From Thermoanaerobaculia bacterium (GTDB lineage Bacteria > Acidobacteriota > Thermoanaerobaculia > Gp7-AA8), in assembly GCA_017883235.1 (NCBI GenBank), contig JADGNY010000048.1, forward strand, positions 1 to 44,742: a stretch of 44,742 nt of DNA, given 5' to 3'. The translations under genes were made by a program, and so were the position numbers. Positions 8,301-19,178 of this stretch are shown in pieces. The notes under the pieces were generated by a model. It did not search any database and had not been told where the DNA came from. It saw nothing but the letters and a program-made list of their open reading frames with translations. The stretch's first letter is position 1, and every line of letters starts with the position of its first letter.

Positions 8301-11300
8301 GCCGGCCGTCGACGCACTGGCCGACGTGTTGAACGACGTCAGCATCGCCAGCGGGTTGTGGCCGTTCATCCCCCAGTTCCAGTGGCCTTCGTAGCGCCGC
8401 CGGAAACGCGCCTCGATGTCGTATTCGTTGGAGAGCGCATCGCGCGTGAATTGCAGCACCCAGTCAGGGGTGACCTGCCACTCCAGCGAAACGCGGTTCC
8501 TCGAGTCGCGCGTGTTGTAGAGGACCAGGATGCGGACGTCGTTCGAGATCCGTTTCTCGAACGACACTTTGGTCCCCGGATCGCCGGTCTTGTCGAGGTC
8601 AGCGGCGTCGGAGGAGATGGCGAAGGAGTCGATGAACGAGAGCGCGCTGGAGTTCAGCAGGCGGCTCAATGACTGGAAGAGAAGAGTGCGGCCGGTGTTG
8701 GCGGCCGTGGGTGACGCGTTCGGGTTGGTGTTGCGCGTCAGCGCGCCGAAGCCGAGAAGCGAGAAGAGGGTGATGTCGCTGGCCGGGGGATCGCTGGTGA
8801 TCGACGGAGTCAACCGGTCGAGCGTTCCGGTGAGCGTCACCGTGACGTCGAGAGGTCCCGACTCCACCTCGGAGATGCCGCCGCTCACGCGCGCCTCGAG
8901 GGCGACGTCGAAGTAGGGATCGATGCGGAACGGATTCTGGAAATTGATCGAGCCGCGCACAACCCGATAGTCGATGTCCTGAAAGCGGATCTTGCCGCCC
9001 TCGTTGAGCGTGACCAAGCCGAGGATCACCGGATTGCCGAGCGTGCCGGTGACTTCGATGTCGGCGCTGCCGGCGAAGTCGGCGATGTTGTTGCGCACGG
9101 CCAGCGTGTTGTCGCTCGTCAGGTGCAAACGCAGCCCGATACGGTCCTGCCACGACGCGCTGATGATGGGCGTGACACCACGGCGGGCAAGAACCGCGTT
9201 GAGCAGCGCGGTGCCGATGTCGATGTCGCGGAAGTAGAGCGCGCGGTTGACGGTAACGTCACCGGTGAGGACGGCCCGATCGAGATCGCCGCTGAGGAGC
9301 AGCGAGAAGTTGCCTTCGACCGTGAGCCCTTCGTAGTAGCGAATGGCGACCTCGGTGCCCTGCAGCGTGACACGAACGCTCTTTGGCGTCGTGCCGTCGA
9401 GCACGACCGAGCCGCCGAGAACGATCTGGCCGCCGCCGAGATGGGCGCGAATAGAATCGATGTCGATCCGGTCCTCGCGGAAGACGAGCGTGCCGGTGAT
9501 GGCGTCGATCACCTGCGGGAATCCGGGGATGCGCACCGAGGCGCCCTGGAACTCGGCGGTGCCGTTGAAACGCGGCTCGGTCAGAGTGCCGGTGAGCGCG
9601 CCGGCGACGGCGATGTGGCCGTCGGCACGCAGGTCAGGGACGAAAAGCTGCAGCAGCGCCGCTTCGAGCGCGCCGTGCAGATCGACGTTGAGCCGCTTCG
9701 CGCCGGTCAGCTCCGCGAAGCCGCCGACGGTGAAGGCCGTGGAGCCGGTCTGGCTGAGCGACAACTGGAAATCATCGAAAACGATGCGGCCGTCGTGCAG
9801 GCTGAGGCGCATCGGCCGCGCGGGAACGAAGGCGTGCTCGGACACGCGGACGTTGAATTCGGGGAAGGTGGCATCGATGCGCAGCGCCTCGATCGAAGTG
9901 AGCTTGCCGCCGAGCTGCAGGTTCGCGGTCAGGTTGCCTGCGGCTGGAAGTGACGCGGTCTTCGGCGACAGCGCCAGCGCTTTGGCAATGTCGGTCACCT
10001 TCACCTGCACGAGGCCGGAAAGCGTGCCGTCTTCGGCAACGCTGCCGTTGCCGTCGATGGTCAGCACTCCCGCGGCCGAGCCGTGCACGATGAGCTGACC
10101 GTTGCGGGTGGTGATGGAGAGCGTCGGCGGCGGTGCGTCCGGCGGCAGGTTGAGACCGCGCAGCGAGGCTTGATTGAGCGTCGCTTCCAGCACGAGCTCG
10201 GGTTGCGTCAACGTTCCCGCGCCGGTGGAGCTGAGCGTGATGTTGCCGCCGAGGATGCCCGCCAGCGACGAGAGCAGTTTGACTTTCGACAGATCGATCG
10301 ACGACGACTTGATCGAGTACGAGAACTGGTTGGTGCCGAAATCGATCTGCGCTTCGCCGGTGATCGTACCGGCGGGTGCCACGACCGTGACGTTCGTCGC
10401 CTTCAACGCCCCTTGCGTGAATTTGATGTCGGCCTTCGCGCTCGTCATCGGCTCGCCGTAGATCGAGCCGTTGGAGATGGTGACCAGACCCGATCCTTCC
10501 AGCTTCGCTTTCGGACCGCTGAGGTGCAGCCGGCCGCTGATGTCGCCGGTGACCGGCTGCTTGCCGAGATCGAGGAAGGTGATGATCTCGGCGACCGGGA
10601 ACGAGGTGGTGTTGATGTCGAGGTCGAACGATGTGTTTCCCTTGCCCGGCAGCCAGGCCACGGTGCCGTTGAGCCGCAGGTCGCCCCTGTTCAGACTAAC
10701 GCCCAGACTAACGCCCAGACTAACGCCCTGATGAACCTGGAAGTTGGCGAAGGTGACTTTGCCTTCGTCAGGCGTGCCGGTGACGACGAGCTTGCCGGTA
10801 CCGGTGCCTTTGATGGCCAGCTTGAGATCGACGGCCTTAATGGCCCGGTCGACGTTGTAGTTCACGGCATCGAGTGCGAGATCGAATTGCGGCGAGGGTC
10901 CTTTGTCGGGGAAGGTCAGCGTGCCGGTCATCGACAACCGCGCGGCACCGTCGCGGAAGGTGGCGCGCTCGAAGGTCATCACGCTCTTCGCGCCGTCGTA
11001 GCGAAGGTCGATCTCGGAGTCGCCGAGGAGGATGTTGTTGTACTTCGTTCCACTGCCGGCGATCCGCGCCACGACCTCGGGTGATTTGATCTTGCCGCGT
11101 ACGTTGCCGGTGACGTCGCCGCTCCCGCCGAGGCCGAGCAGCGTGTAGCTCTTCTTTCCGGCCGAGTGCGCGAAGTTGTAGCCGATGCGATCGAGCTCGC
11201 CGAAATCGCCGCTGTGAATTTTCATCAGCAGGTCGGTCCAGGCGTCTTCGATGCGGAACTTGCCGGTGAAGTCGATCGTCGATGCTTCCGTGGTGAGCTG

Positions 11301-12698
11301 CGCGCGCCGGAAGGTGACCACGCCGTTGTCGAGCGCGAAGTCGGTCGAGCCGCCGAGGGGGATCGGGTACGCGGCGTCCGAGAATGCCTGCGCATGCCTG
11401 GCCAGCGTGGCGTTTCCCTCGCCGGCGCCGGCCAGTATCCGATCCTTGTTCCAGTGATAAACGAGATGCCCGGTAGCGCCGCCGCGCAGACCGTTGTCTT
11501 TGATGCCCCAGTCGCTGAACAATTTTTCGAGCGAGACCCCGCTGTAGCGAAGGTCGGCCTTCATCGGGTACGGCTCGACGTACCGCGGCAGGTCGTAGTG
11601 CCCGGCAATCGTGCCGCCGCCGTACGATGCGCGCTGGATGTCGACGATGGTACGGTCGCCGGTGATGTTCATCGTGCCTCGGACGTTGGCCAGGTCGTAA
11701 ACGTCGGCGCTGATTTTCGGCGCCAGCCAGCCGCCTGTGATCGAGACCGCGCCCCCTTTGCCGCGCAGCACGCCATCGACATCGACCAGACCGTCGAGCA
11801 CGTTGTTGACTTTGAAGGTGTCGCGGACGCGATTGAGCCCGACCTGCGCTGTGAGATGAAGGTTGTAGACGGCGTCGCTGAGCGGCGCGGCCTTCCCGTT
11901 CAGGAAGATGCGCAGATCCGGCCCGCCCTCGAGCGCGACAGACTGGATGTCGAGATTGTCGGGCGTGAATCGGAACTGGCCGCGCAGCGCTGTTCGGATC
12001 GGCAAGGCATCCGGAAGATTGACCGCGAATTGAGGGCTGGTGATCACACCGGCGTAGAGGTCTTCCTTCGGCGTGACGTTGATGGTTGAAGTGATGTCGC
12101 CGGCGGTCGCAGTGATCGAGTGGCGGCGGTCGAGAAACTCGAAGGCGCCGCGCGTGACGTACAGGTTGCCGAGGTCCAGGTGATAGATCTCGTAACGCGA
12201 CGGCGGTCCGCTATTCCAATGCGGGAAGTTGTGCGCGAGCTTGGAGCCGGCCGGGTAGATCTCGAAGTTGAGATGCGGCTCGACGATGTCGATGCGTCCG
12301 ACGCGAATCTTGCGTCCCCAGAACGAGTCGATCCCGCCGGTGAGGATGAGTTGTCTGACGGTAGCGAAGTAGGGGTGGAGCGCGCCCGGCGCGTTGGCGA
12401 TGCGCAGGTCATTGATGATGATGCGGCTCTGCCGTCCGCCCTCGATCTGCACCGATCCGACGTCGACGTTGCGGCCGAGTCGCGCTTCGAGCGTCTTTTC
12501 GATGCGCAGCCGCACCAGCCCGGCGAAGCTCGACGACCCGAGGTACCACCAGCCGCCGCCGATGACCAGCGCAAGGAGCACGAAGAGGCCGATGGTGGAA
12601 CACCCCACCCACTTGAGGCAGCCCCACATGGGGCCTCTCCTCTGCCTCTCTCGCGCGGAGCGGTGATGGTGCTCCTCGGCTACTGGTTCGATCGTCAT
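5385..12698 (-). CDS. TamB-Omp85 (TamA/BamA-like) fusion protein, 2437 aa
   Basis: One uninterrupted reading frame. Residues 1-30 are basic and cytoplasmic, and 31-53 are a single TM anchor. About 60-1445 is an AsmA/TamB-like beta-rich module, ending in the DUF490-type region (GKIRFQDIDYRVVRGSINFQ, then VSFEKRISNDVRILVLYNTR and DWVLQFTRD). A Ser/Thr/Pro/Ala linker (about 1448-1482) follows. Residues 1483-2042 read as seven POTRA-like repeats of about 80 residues, each with an [ILV]xxGN-type start and a YxxxGF-type helix. Residues 2043-2437 are an Omp85 barrel ending in YFITLGYAF with the C-terminal Phe recognised by BAM. The barrel half has no signal peptide of its own, so export depends on the TamB anchor. 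In other bacteria TamB and TamA are separate partners that link the inner and outer membranes. The conserved (V/I)RG(F/Y) motif of Omp85 barrels is here NRAY (Asn2300-Tyr2303). The gene lies 23 nt behind the glycerate kinase gene. Confidence 0.9.
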   Translation of the reverse strand: MTIEPVAEEHHHRSARERQRRGPMWGCLKWVGCSTIGLFVLLALVIGGGWWYLGSSSFAGLVRLRIEKTLEARLGRNVDVGSVQIEGGRQSRIIINDLRIANAPGALHPYFATVRQLILTGGIDSFWGRKIRVGRIDIVEPHLNFEIYPAGSKLAHNFPHWNSGPPSRYEIYHLDLGNLYVTRGAFEFLDRRHSITATAGDITSTINVTPKEDLYAGVITSPQFAVNLPDALPIRTALRGQFRFTPDNLDIQSVALEGGPDLRIFLNGKAAPLSDAVYNLHLTAQVGLNRVRDTFKVNNVLDGLVDVDGVLRGKGGAVSITGGWLAPKISADVYDLANVRGTMNITGDRTIVDIQRASYGGGTIAGHYDLPRYVEPYPMKADLRYSGVSLEKLFSDWGIKDNGLRGGATGHLVYHWNKDRILAGAGEGNATLARHAQAFSDAAYPIPLGGSTDFALDNGVVTFRRAQLTTEASTIDFTGKFRIEDAWTDLLMKIHSGDFGELDRIGYNFAHSAGKKSYTLLGLGGSGDVTGNVRGKIKSPEVVARIAGSGTKYNNILLGDSEIDLRYDGAKSVMTFERATFRDGAARLSMTGTLTFPDKGPSPQFDLALDAVNYNVDRAIKAVDLKLAIKGTGTGKLVVTGTPDEGKVTFANFQVHQGVSLGVSLGVSLNRGDLRLNGTVAWLPGKGNTSFDLDINTTSFPVAEIITFLDLGKQPVTGDISGRLHLSGPKAKLEGSGLVTISNGSIYGEPMTSAKADIKFTQGALKATNVTVVAPAGTITGEAQIDFGTNQFSYSIKSSSIDLSKVKLLSSLAGILGGNITLSSTGAGTLTQPELVLEATLNQASLRGLNLPPDAPPPTLSITTRNGQLIVHGSAAGVLTIDGNGSVAEDGTLSGLVQVKVTDIAKALALSPKTASLPAAGNLTANLQLGGKLTSIEALRIDATFPEFNVRVSEHAFVPARPMRLSLHDGRIVFDDFQLSLSQTGSTAFTVGGFAELTGAKRLNVDLHGALEAALLQLFVPDLRADGHIAVAGALTGTLTEPRFNGTAEFQGASVRIPGFPQVIDAITGTLVFREDRIDIDSIRAHLGGGQIVLGGSVVLDGTTPKSVRVTLQGTEVAIRYYEGLTVEGNFSLLLSGDLDRAVLTGDVTVNRALYFRDIDIGTALLNAVLARRGVTPIISASWQDRIGLRLHLTSDNTLAVRNNIADFAGSADIEVTGTLGNPVILGLVTLNEGGKIRFQDIDYRVVRGSINFQNPFRIDPYFDVALEARVSGGISEVESGPLDVTVTLTGTLDRLTPSITSDPPASDITLFSLLGFGALTRNTNPNASPTAANTGRTLLFQSLSRLLNSSALSFIDSFAISSDAADLDKTGDPGTKVSFEKRISNDVRILVLYNTRDSRNRVSLEWQVTPDWVLQFTRDALSNEYDIEARFRRRYEGHWNWGMNGHNPLAMLTSFNTSASASTAGVPAAPPITIPTTTVATPTGAIVKSVGFHADSGVDTSTFNHYVTVKVGQPLSIRNVQSSVKSLFATGNFRDIRVDSAPSGNGVAVVFALYTNFRIASIDFDGLNGADRDRALRILAFHLGDILSLNAVDHGADAVQDLLKRSGYLDATVDPETSFLRQQSRAAVIFHVTRGLHATVGTVAINGETAPFNAQQLIDRMKHGPGKSFDLDEARLDADRMRQWLLRQEYRKASVRYESNTYDKATHKVALRYTATTGPLVKVEVTGISRGSLRGLLPYRRNQPYSEDVVDRAAADIITALQQRGFYNAAVDTEESLTGNVWTSTFHVNPGQQFHLTAVTFTGSDKLSAKTLQGVVATSPSGGIKGIFASLFRRPQGVTREQIAADRATLESYYRLHGFLAATAGTPVVNTNVATDAMTIDFPVTEGPQTMVASVAIEGNEQVATKDLPAPTLRTGDALNPTLERNDVIALQTFYSDRGNAEVQVHVREEVSADKVSARVVYTIAEGPKIVLGNVVVRGNTYTNSNVVLHTAELEKGQPFSYTSILEAQQRLYRLGIFQRVDIQPAQASTDVAERNVTISVAEGKDLTLAGALGATAPFIPDTGASRVAPLASASIAQRNLFGTGRYLGLELIYARPNRQDVFLTYREPFIGRWDLPVEVTAFQNDDFRPTTHIRQRGGFIEASRIARFQTRWSLRYEYRIAECIIQHKSGDLCALAQSVILPGLDRNATNVSISSLTPTFFWDKRDDSLNPHRGFFTTASVEYAFRFLAADARFLKEFTQTSWYLPVTDNSTFAMSGRVGLIQDLGAGTTIDPATGALIPTSGVPLSERFTSGGDTSNRAYALDLLGTACPTKASIDEGCRPTLIDIVDSNGRHTTAPLGGRSLFIFNAEYRFPIAGPIGAQLFVDAGNTYAETNIRFGDLKYGVGTGLRYLSPVGPVRFDFGYKLKRQILRYDDTGKPVFERPFAYFITLGYAF
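10692..10727 (-). repeat. In-frame 12-bp triplication inside the TamB module
   Basis: Three exact copies of CAGACTAACGCC (plus strand) encode GVSL three times in a row. The insertion preserves frame and lies in the repetitive beta region, consistent with recent slippage. Confidence 0.85.
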
Positions 12699-12721
12699 TT
12701 CGTCGAGGCCGACAACCCCTG

Positions 12722-13885
12722 CTAACTGCGAGCCAAAAGATAGAGATCACGGAGGTTATTGCCGGCGGGGGGAATCATAATCGTCTCCCCGATCACTTCG
12801 GCGACGGCGAGGCTGTTGGAGCGGGCCAGCTCCCGCTTCGCGAATGCACGATCGATCTTCGCGGGAAGGGAGATGGCGACGGCGGCGACTCCGCTATTCC
12901 CGTCGATGCCATCGGAGGTGCCGAGAAGGGCGTCGATATTCATATTCTCCCGCGCCAGCGCCATCCGTACCGCGAGCTCGACGCATCGTCCTCCCTTCCC
13001 GTTTCCTTGCCTCACCACCGTCGGTTCTCCTCCCGCGATCAGCACTTCGCCGCTCCGCAACAATTCGGCCATCTCCAGTAACTCGTGCGCGGCGTCGCTG
13101 ACGTCCGATTCGATCTGCTGTTCGACCACGACCGGTGAAAGGCCGAGTGATGTCGCGATCTCCGCCGCCGCGGCGACGAGCGTGGAGTTGTCGGCGATGA
13201 GTGACACGCGGGAGTCATCGATCTCTTTGACGGTGTCGGGGCAGCCGTCGTCGCGAAGTCGGGCAACGATTCGGTCACATCCGCCGAGCTTTTGCAGAAT
13301 CGCGATGGCGTCGTTCTTTGTCGTCTTGTCCGGAAGCGTCGGTCCGGACGCGACATCGGCCAGCGCACCGGTGGAGACATCGGAGTAGACCAGCGTGACA
13401 CTGCGCTTCACCCGCGCCGCCAGCCGCCCCCCCTTGATCGCCGAGAGATGTTTGCGGACGCAGTTGATCTCGGCGATCTTCAACCCAGATGCCACGAGCT
13501 TCTCGTTGACCTCGATGAGATCGCGATCGCTGAACCAAGGAGCAAGCGGCTGCTCGATGCATGCGGATCCGCCGCCGGAGATGAGGAAGAGGATCTCGTC
13601 GTGTGCTGCAACGAAGTCGAGCAGTTGTCTGCCGGCTGCGAAGCTGGCCGCGGTGATGTTTGGATGGCCACCTTCGACGACATGCGCGCGTTTTGCCGGC
13701 CTTCGATAGCCGGCCGGGATTGCAACGAAGGCATCGACATCGTCGTCAAGCCCGTCGCGCAACGCTCCCGCGCACTTGCCGATGGCGACGACGTTGCGCG
13801 GCATGTCGGGCGTCGTACGAATGAGACGCTCAGGCGCGCAGGCGTCGAGAGCACGGAGATAGATGGATCTGAGTTGGTCGCGCAA
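12722..13885 (-). CDS. D-glycerate 2-kinase (MOFRL family)
   Basis: 387 residues from a TTG at 13885, chosen because a TAAGAT box lies 9 nt upstream as at many other starts here. The sequence follows the MOFRL-type glycerate kinase throughout: VVAIGKCAGAL near residue 31, LISGGGSACIEQPL (nucleotide-binding loop), CVRKHLSAIKGGRLA, YSDVSTGALADVASGPTLPD, and the C-terminal MOFRL domain with IAGGEPTVVRQGNGKGGRCVELA and LGTSDGIDGN. The enzyme phosphorylates D-glycerate to 2-phosphoglycerate in the cytosol. It precedes the TamB-Omp85 gene by 23 nt on the same strand, so the two are probably co-transcribed without an obvious functional link. Confidence 0.88.
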   Translation of the reverse strand: MRDQLRSIYLRALDACAPERLIRTTPDMPRNVVAIGKCAGALRDGLDDDVDAFVAIPAGYRRPAKRAHVVEGGHPNITAASFAAGRQLLDFVAAHDEILFLISGGGSACIEQPLAPWFSDRDLIEVNEKLVASGLKIAEINCVRKHLSAIKGGRLAARVKRSVTLVYSDVSTGALADVASGPTLPDKTTKNDAIAILQKLGGCDRIVARLRDDGCPDTVKEIDDSRVSLIADNSTLVAAAAEIATSLGLSPVVVEQQIESDVSDAAHELLEMAELLRSGEVLIAGGEPTVVRQGNGKGGRCVELAVRMALARENMNIDALLGTSDGIDGNSGVAAVAISLPAKIDRAFAKRELARSNSLAVAEVIGETIMIPPAGNNLRDLYLLARS

Positions 13886-13894
13886 GTAGCCGTG

Positions 13895-13900
13895 ATCTTA
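13895..13900 (-). promoter_or_regulatory. -10 element (TAAGAT) of the glycerate kinase gene, leaderless
   Basis: Read on the minus strand, TAAGAT ends 9 nt before the TTG start at 13885. Confidence 0.5.
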
Positions 13901-13951
13901 CGGGGATTCTGCCCAGCGCAATCCAAAGGTTGGCATCTCGCGCACGTCGAG

Positions 13952-13957
13952 TAAGCT
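13952..13957 (+). promoter_or_regulatory. -10 element (TAAGCT) of the three-TM protein gene, leaderless
   Basis: TAAGCT ends 6 nt before the GTG at 13964. An ATG in between (13959) is followed at once by TGA in its own frame and cannot be the start. Confidence 0.45.
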
Positions 13958-13963
13958 AATGGC

Positions 13964-14650
13964 GTGAGCGAGAAAGATGTCGCGGCGTCTGTCGGGCCAG
14001 ATGGCCGTACGTACCAGCAGTATCTTGATGAGCGCAAACTTCTCGTCGACAGCGAAAGTGCTGCGGGTGAAGGATTTGACAAGACTCTTCTCACGCTCTC
14101 CGCGGGTGCGATCGCGCTTTCCGTAACGTTTGTCGAGAAGGTTGGGTCTGCAGGAACGTTCAAACCGCTGCTCTACACCTCGTGGGGCATTCTTGCGTTT
14201 GGTCTTCTATTGAACGTTCGAGCCTTCATGCTTCTTCAAAACTCCTACAACCGTCTCCTGGACATGAATGACGAGACCTTTGAAACTGGAAGAACTGATC
14301 TCACAAACCCGTTTCGGAAACGGGTTGGCGATTTCAATCAGTATTCGTTTTGGTGTTTTGTCATCGGTATCGCTCTCCTGCTGATATTCGCGGGTGTAAA
14401 CTACCAAGCGTCGTCGAAGGAATCGCCGCAGCCGGAAAGGATGGTCATCACGGTGGAAGACAACAAGGGCATCATCACGAGGATCTTCGAGGGCAGCTTC
14501 GCGAGAACTCCCGGTGGCCCGAACTCCGTAAAGCTTCCGCATGGGTCAAAGACACCGACGAGTGGCGGAAGCCAGTCCACGAATACCGGAACCGGTAGTC
14601 AGCCCGACAGCGGTACGTCTGGCACGCCGACCGGCACGAACAAACATTGA
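13964..14650 (+). CDS. Three-TM membrane protein, unknown function
   Basis: 228 residues from a GTG. An amphipathic N-terminus (YLDERKLLVDSESAAGEGFD) precedes TM segments at about 42-60, 67-88 and 128-148. A soluble C-terminal domain follows and ends in a low-complexity Gly/Ser/Thr/Pro tail (about 185-228). The base composition is clearly less GC-rich than the neighbours, which hints at acquisition from elsewhere. I do not recognise the family. It stands alone, divergent from glycerate kinase and convergent with uvrA. Confidence 0.7.
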   Translation: MSEKDVAASVGPDGRTYQQYLDERKLLVDSESAAGEGFDKTLLTLSAGAIALSVTFVEKVGSAGTFKPLLYTSWGILAFGLLLNVRAFMLLQNSYNRLLDMNDETFETGRTDLTNPFRKRVGDFNQYSFWCFVIGIALLLIFAGVNYQASSKESPQPERMVITVEDNKGIITRIFEGSFARTPGGPNSVKLPHGSKTPTSGGSQSTNTGTGSQPDSGTSGTPTGTNKH

Positions 14651-14823
14651 ACTCGCCGAAAAGCCAGAACGGCCGGCAGGGAGCAACATCCCATTTTTCT
14701 CCGCTTGGCCCGGGATCTGTAAGGATGCAATCCGACATCAACCCCAAACAGCGCCGAACCTCCGGCTTCCTCCGAAAGAGCGCTGAAAGAGACCCGGCCT
14801 AATCATTTGGCAGCGCAGACCGG

Positions 14824-17652
<2,829 letters not shown>

Positions 17653-17769
17653 GTGTGTGGGTTGCTTGACCGCAACTCTAACTCCACTCCACCAAACGCT
17701 CTTCCCGCTCTACTGTATGTAGCAAACTTGACGTTCCTTTGAGGTTCGCTGATCGCCGCGATCTTCCCG

Positions 17770-18087
17770 TCAGCGCGACGTCGATTCCAGAAGCCAGGCC
17801 CCGTACGCCTCTGACACCGAGGCGACCGGCAGCACCACAAACTCCGGCACGTCGTATGGATGGCGCGCGAAGAGCGCATCGCGAAGGGCGTCAACGTTGG
17901 CGTCGACGGTTTTGATGACGAGCAGTTGTTCCCCCTCTTCGTCGACGCGTCCCTGCCATCGATAGATCGACGTCACACCCGGAACGATGTTGACGCACGC
18001 GGCCAGCCGTTGCTCGACCAGCTCGCGGGCGATCGGGCGCGCATCGAATCCGGCGCCGACTGTGGACAGGACGATCATGGGTGTCAT
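17770..18087 (-). CDS. cutA: CutA1 family protein
   Basis: 105 residues matching CutA1 end to end: IVLSTVGAGFDARPIARELVEQRLAACVNIVPGVTSIYRWQG, then the VIKT strand and the HPYDVPEFVVLPV block near residue 80. CutA1 is a ferredoxin-like trimer. The name comes from divalent-cation tolerance in E. coli, but its molecular role is unsettled. It is divergent from mtgA with 27 bp between the start codons, and the two -10 elements overlap. Confidence 0.92.
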   Translation of the reverse strand: MTPMIVLSTVGAGFDARPIARELVEQRLAACVNIVPGVTSIYRWQGRVDEEGEQLLVIKTVDANVDALRDALFARHPYDVPEFVVLPVASVSEAYGAWLLESTSR

Positions 18088-18095
18088 AGCCCGTC

Positions 18096-18105
18096 ATCAT
18101 AGAAT
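18096..18105. promoter_or_regulatory. Overlapping divergent -10 elements, cutA/mtgA
   Basis: On the minus strand TATGAT (18101-18096) ends 8 nt before the cutA ATG. On the plus strand TAGAAT (18100-18105) ends 9 nt before the mtgA GTG. The two hexamers share bases 18100-18101, so a single melted region could serve both genes. Neither gene has room for a ribosome-binding site. Confidence 0.55.
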
Positions 18106-18114
18106 CCCGGCTCT

Positions 18115-19011
18115 GTGTTCCGCCGCCTCTTCCTCATCGTAGTCATCGCCATCGTGCTGGCCATCGTGCTGTTAATCGGGTACGAGTGGATCACTTTCCC
18201 CGACGTATCCGCGCTGGCGGCGAATCCGCCTGCGACGACGGCGTTCATGGAACAGCGCAAAGCCGAGCTGCGCGCCGCCGGAAAGAGCGACGCCATCGAC
18301 TATCGCTGGGTGCCGTACGCGCGCATCTCGCCCTACCTGCGGCGCGCGGTGCTCGTGGCCGAGGACGATGCGTTTTACGAGCACGGCGGGGTCGATGTCG
18401 ATGCGCTCCAGGAAGCGATCCGCAAAGACTGGGCGCACAAGAAGATGACCCACGGCGGCTCGACGATCACACAGCAACTGGCCAAGAACCTCTACCTCTC
18501 GCCGTCGCGAAACCCGTTGCGGAAAGTGAAGGAGTACTTCATCGCCCGTTCGCTGGAGAGCCACCTGTCGAAGAAGCGGATCCTCGAGCTCTACCTCAAC
18601 GTCGTCGAGATGGGGGAGCGGGTGTATGGCGCCGAGGCGGCCTCGCAGGCGTATTTTCATTCGTCCGCGTCGGCGCTTTCACCATCGCAGGCGGCGCTGC
18701 TCGCGGGCTGTCTGCCGAACCCGCGTGTCATGAACCCTGCCGCGCCGAACAAACGCCTGCGCTTTCGCCAGCGCATGGTCCTCTCGCGCATGAAACGCTG
18801 GGGCTACCTCTTCGAGAAGGAAGTGCTGACGGAGAAGAAGCCGGAGCCCGCCGCTCCGGCGACGGAGACGACAGCCACCATCGACACGGCGTTGCAACAG
18901 ACACCGCCGACGGACACCGCGACGCCGGAGCCGGCGCCGGAACCAACATCGACGGATACAGCGCCACCGGCAACGGAGACTGTGCCGCCACCGGAGACGA
19001 CAACTACGTAG
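18115..19011 (+). CDS. mtgA: Monofunctional peptidoglycan glycosyltransferase (GT51)
   Basis: 298 residues from a GTG; N-terminal TM anchor at 5-24. The GT51 motifs are in order: VLVAEDDAFYEHGGVD with catalytic Glu at 83, GGSTITQQLAKNLYLS, RKVKEYFIARSLE, and KKRILELYLNVVEMGERVYGAE (about 156-177). The enzyme polymerises lipid II glycan strands at the outer face of the inner membrane. There is no transpeptidase domain. Residues about 243-298 are an unusual Pro/Thr/Glu/Ala-rich tail absent from standard MtgA, probably extended in the periplasm. The TAG stop is followed after 4 nt by a palindromic repeat. Confidence 0.92.
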   Translation: MFRRLFLIVVIAIVLAIVLLIGYEWITFPDVSALAANPPATTAFMEQRKAELRAAGKSDAIDYRWVPYARISPYLRRAVLVAEDDAFYEHGGVDVDALQEAIRKDWAHKKMTHGGSTITQQLAKNLYLSPSRNPLRKVKEYFIARSLESHLSKKRILELYLNVVEMGERVYGAEAASQAYFHSSASALSPSQAALLAGCLPNPRVMNPAAPNKRLRFRQRMVLSRMKRWGYLFEKEVLTEKKPEPAAPATETTATIDTALQQTPPTDTATPEPAPEPTSTDTAPPATETVPPPETTTT

Positions 19012-19015
19012 CCCG

Positions 19016-19103
19016 CCTGGGACCGCGCGCGTCTCGCGCGCGTTTGATGCTCGGCAGCCTGCCGCTCGCTTGTAAGCGCGGGCGAGACGCCCGCGGTCCC
19101 AGG
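19016..19103. repeat. Palindromic element with nested hairpins
   Basis: Ends CCTGGGACCG (19016-19025) and CGGTCCCAGG (19094-19103) are perfectly complementary. Within each arm there is a further hairpin: GCGCGC around GTCTC on the left and GCGGGC around GAGAC on the right. The stem sequences differ but both pair, i.e. compensatory change. It starts 4 nt after the mtgA stop. Confidence 0.75.
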
Positions 19104-19165
19104 GCTGCGCCACATCCAAACGTTGAGGTACGGCGAGACGCGAGCGCTCCGACGCAGCTCCCCGC

Positions 19166-19171
19166 TATGAT
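19166..19171 (+). promoter_or_regulatory. -10 element (TATGAT) of the LPS operon, leaderless
   Basis: TATGAT ends 7 nt before the ATG at 19179. It overlaps the alternative upstream ATGs at 19167 and 19170, which argues for 19179 as the true start. Confidence 0.5.
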
Positions 19172-19178
19172 GCCGGCC

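Noticed and set aside
14651-14823. Small gene between the three-TM protein gene and uvrA
   Set aside because: No frame with plausible start, ribosome site or protein-like composition.
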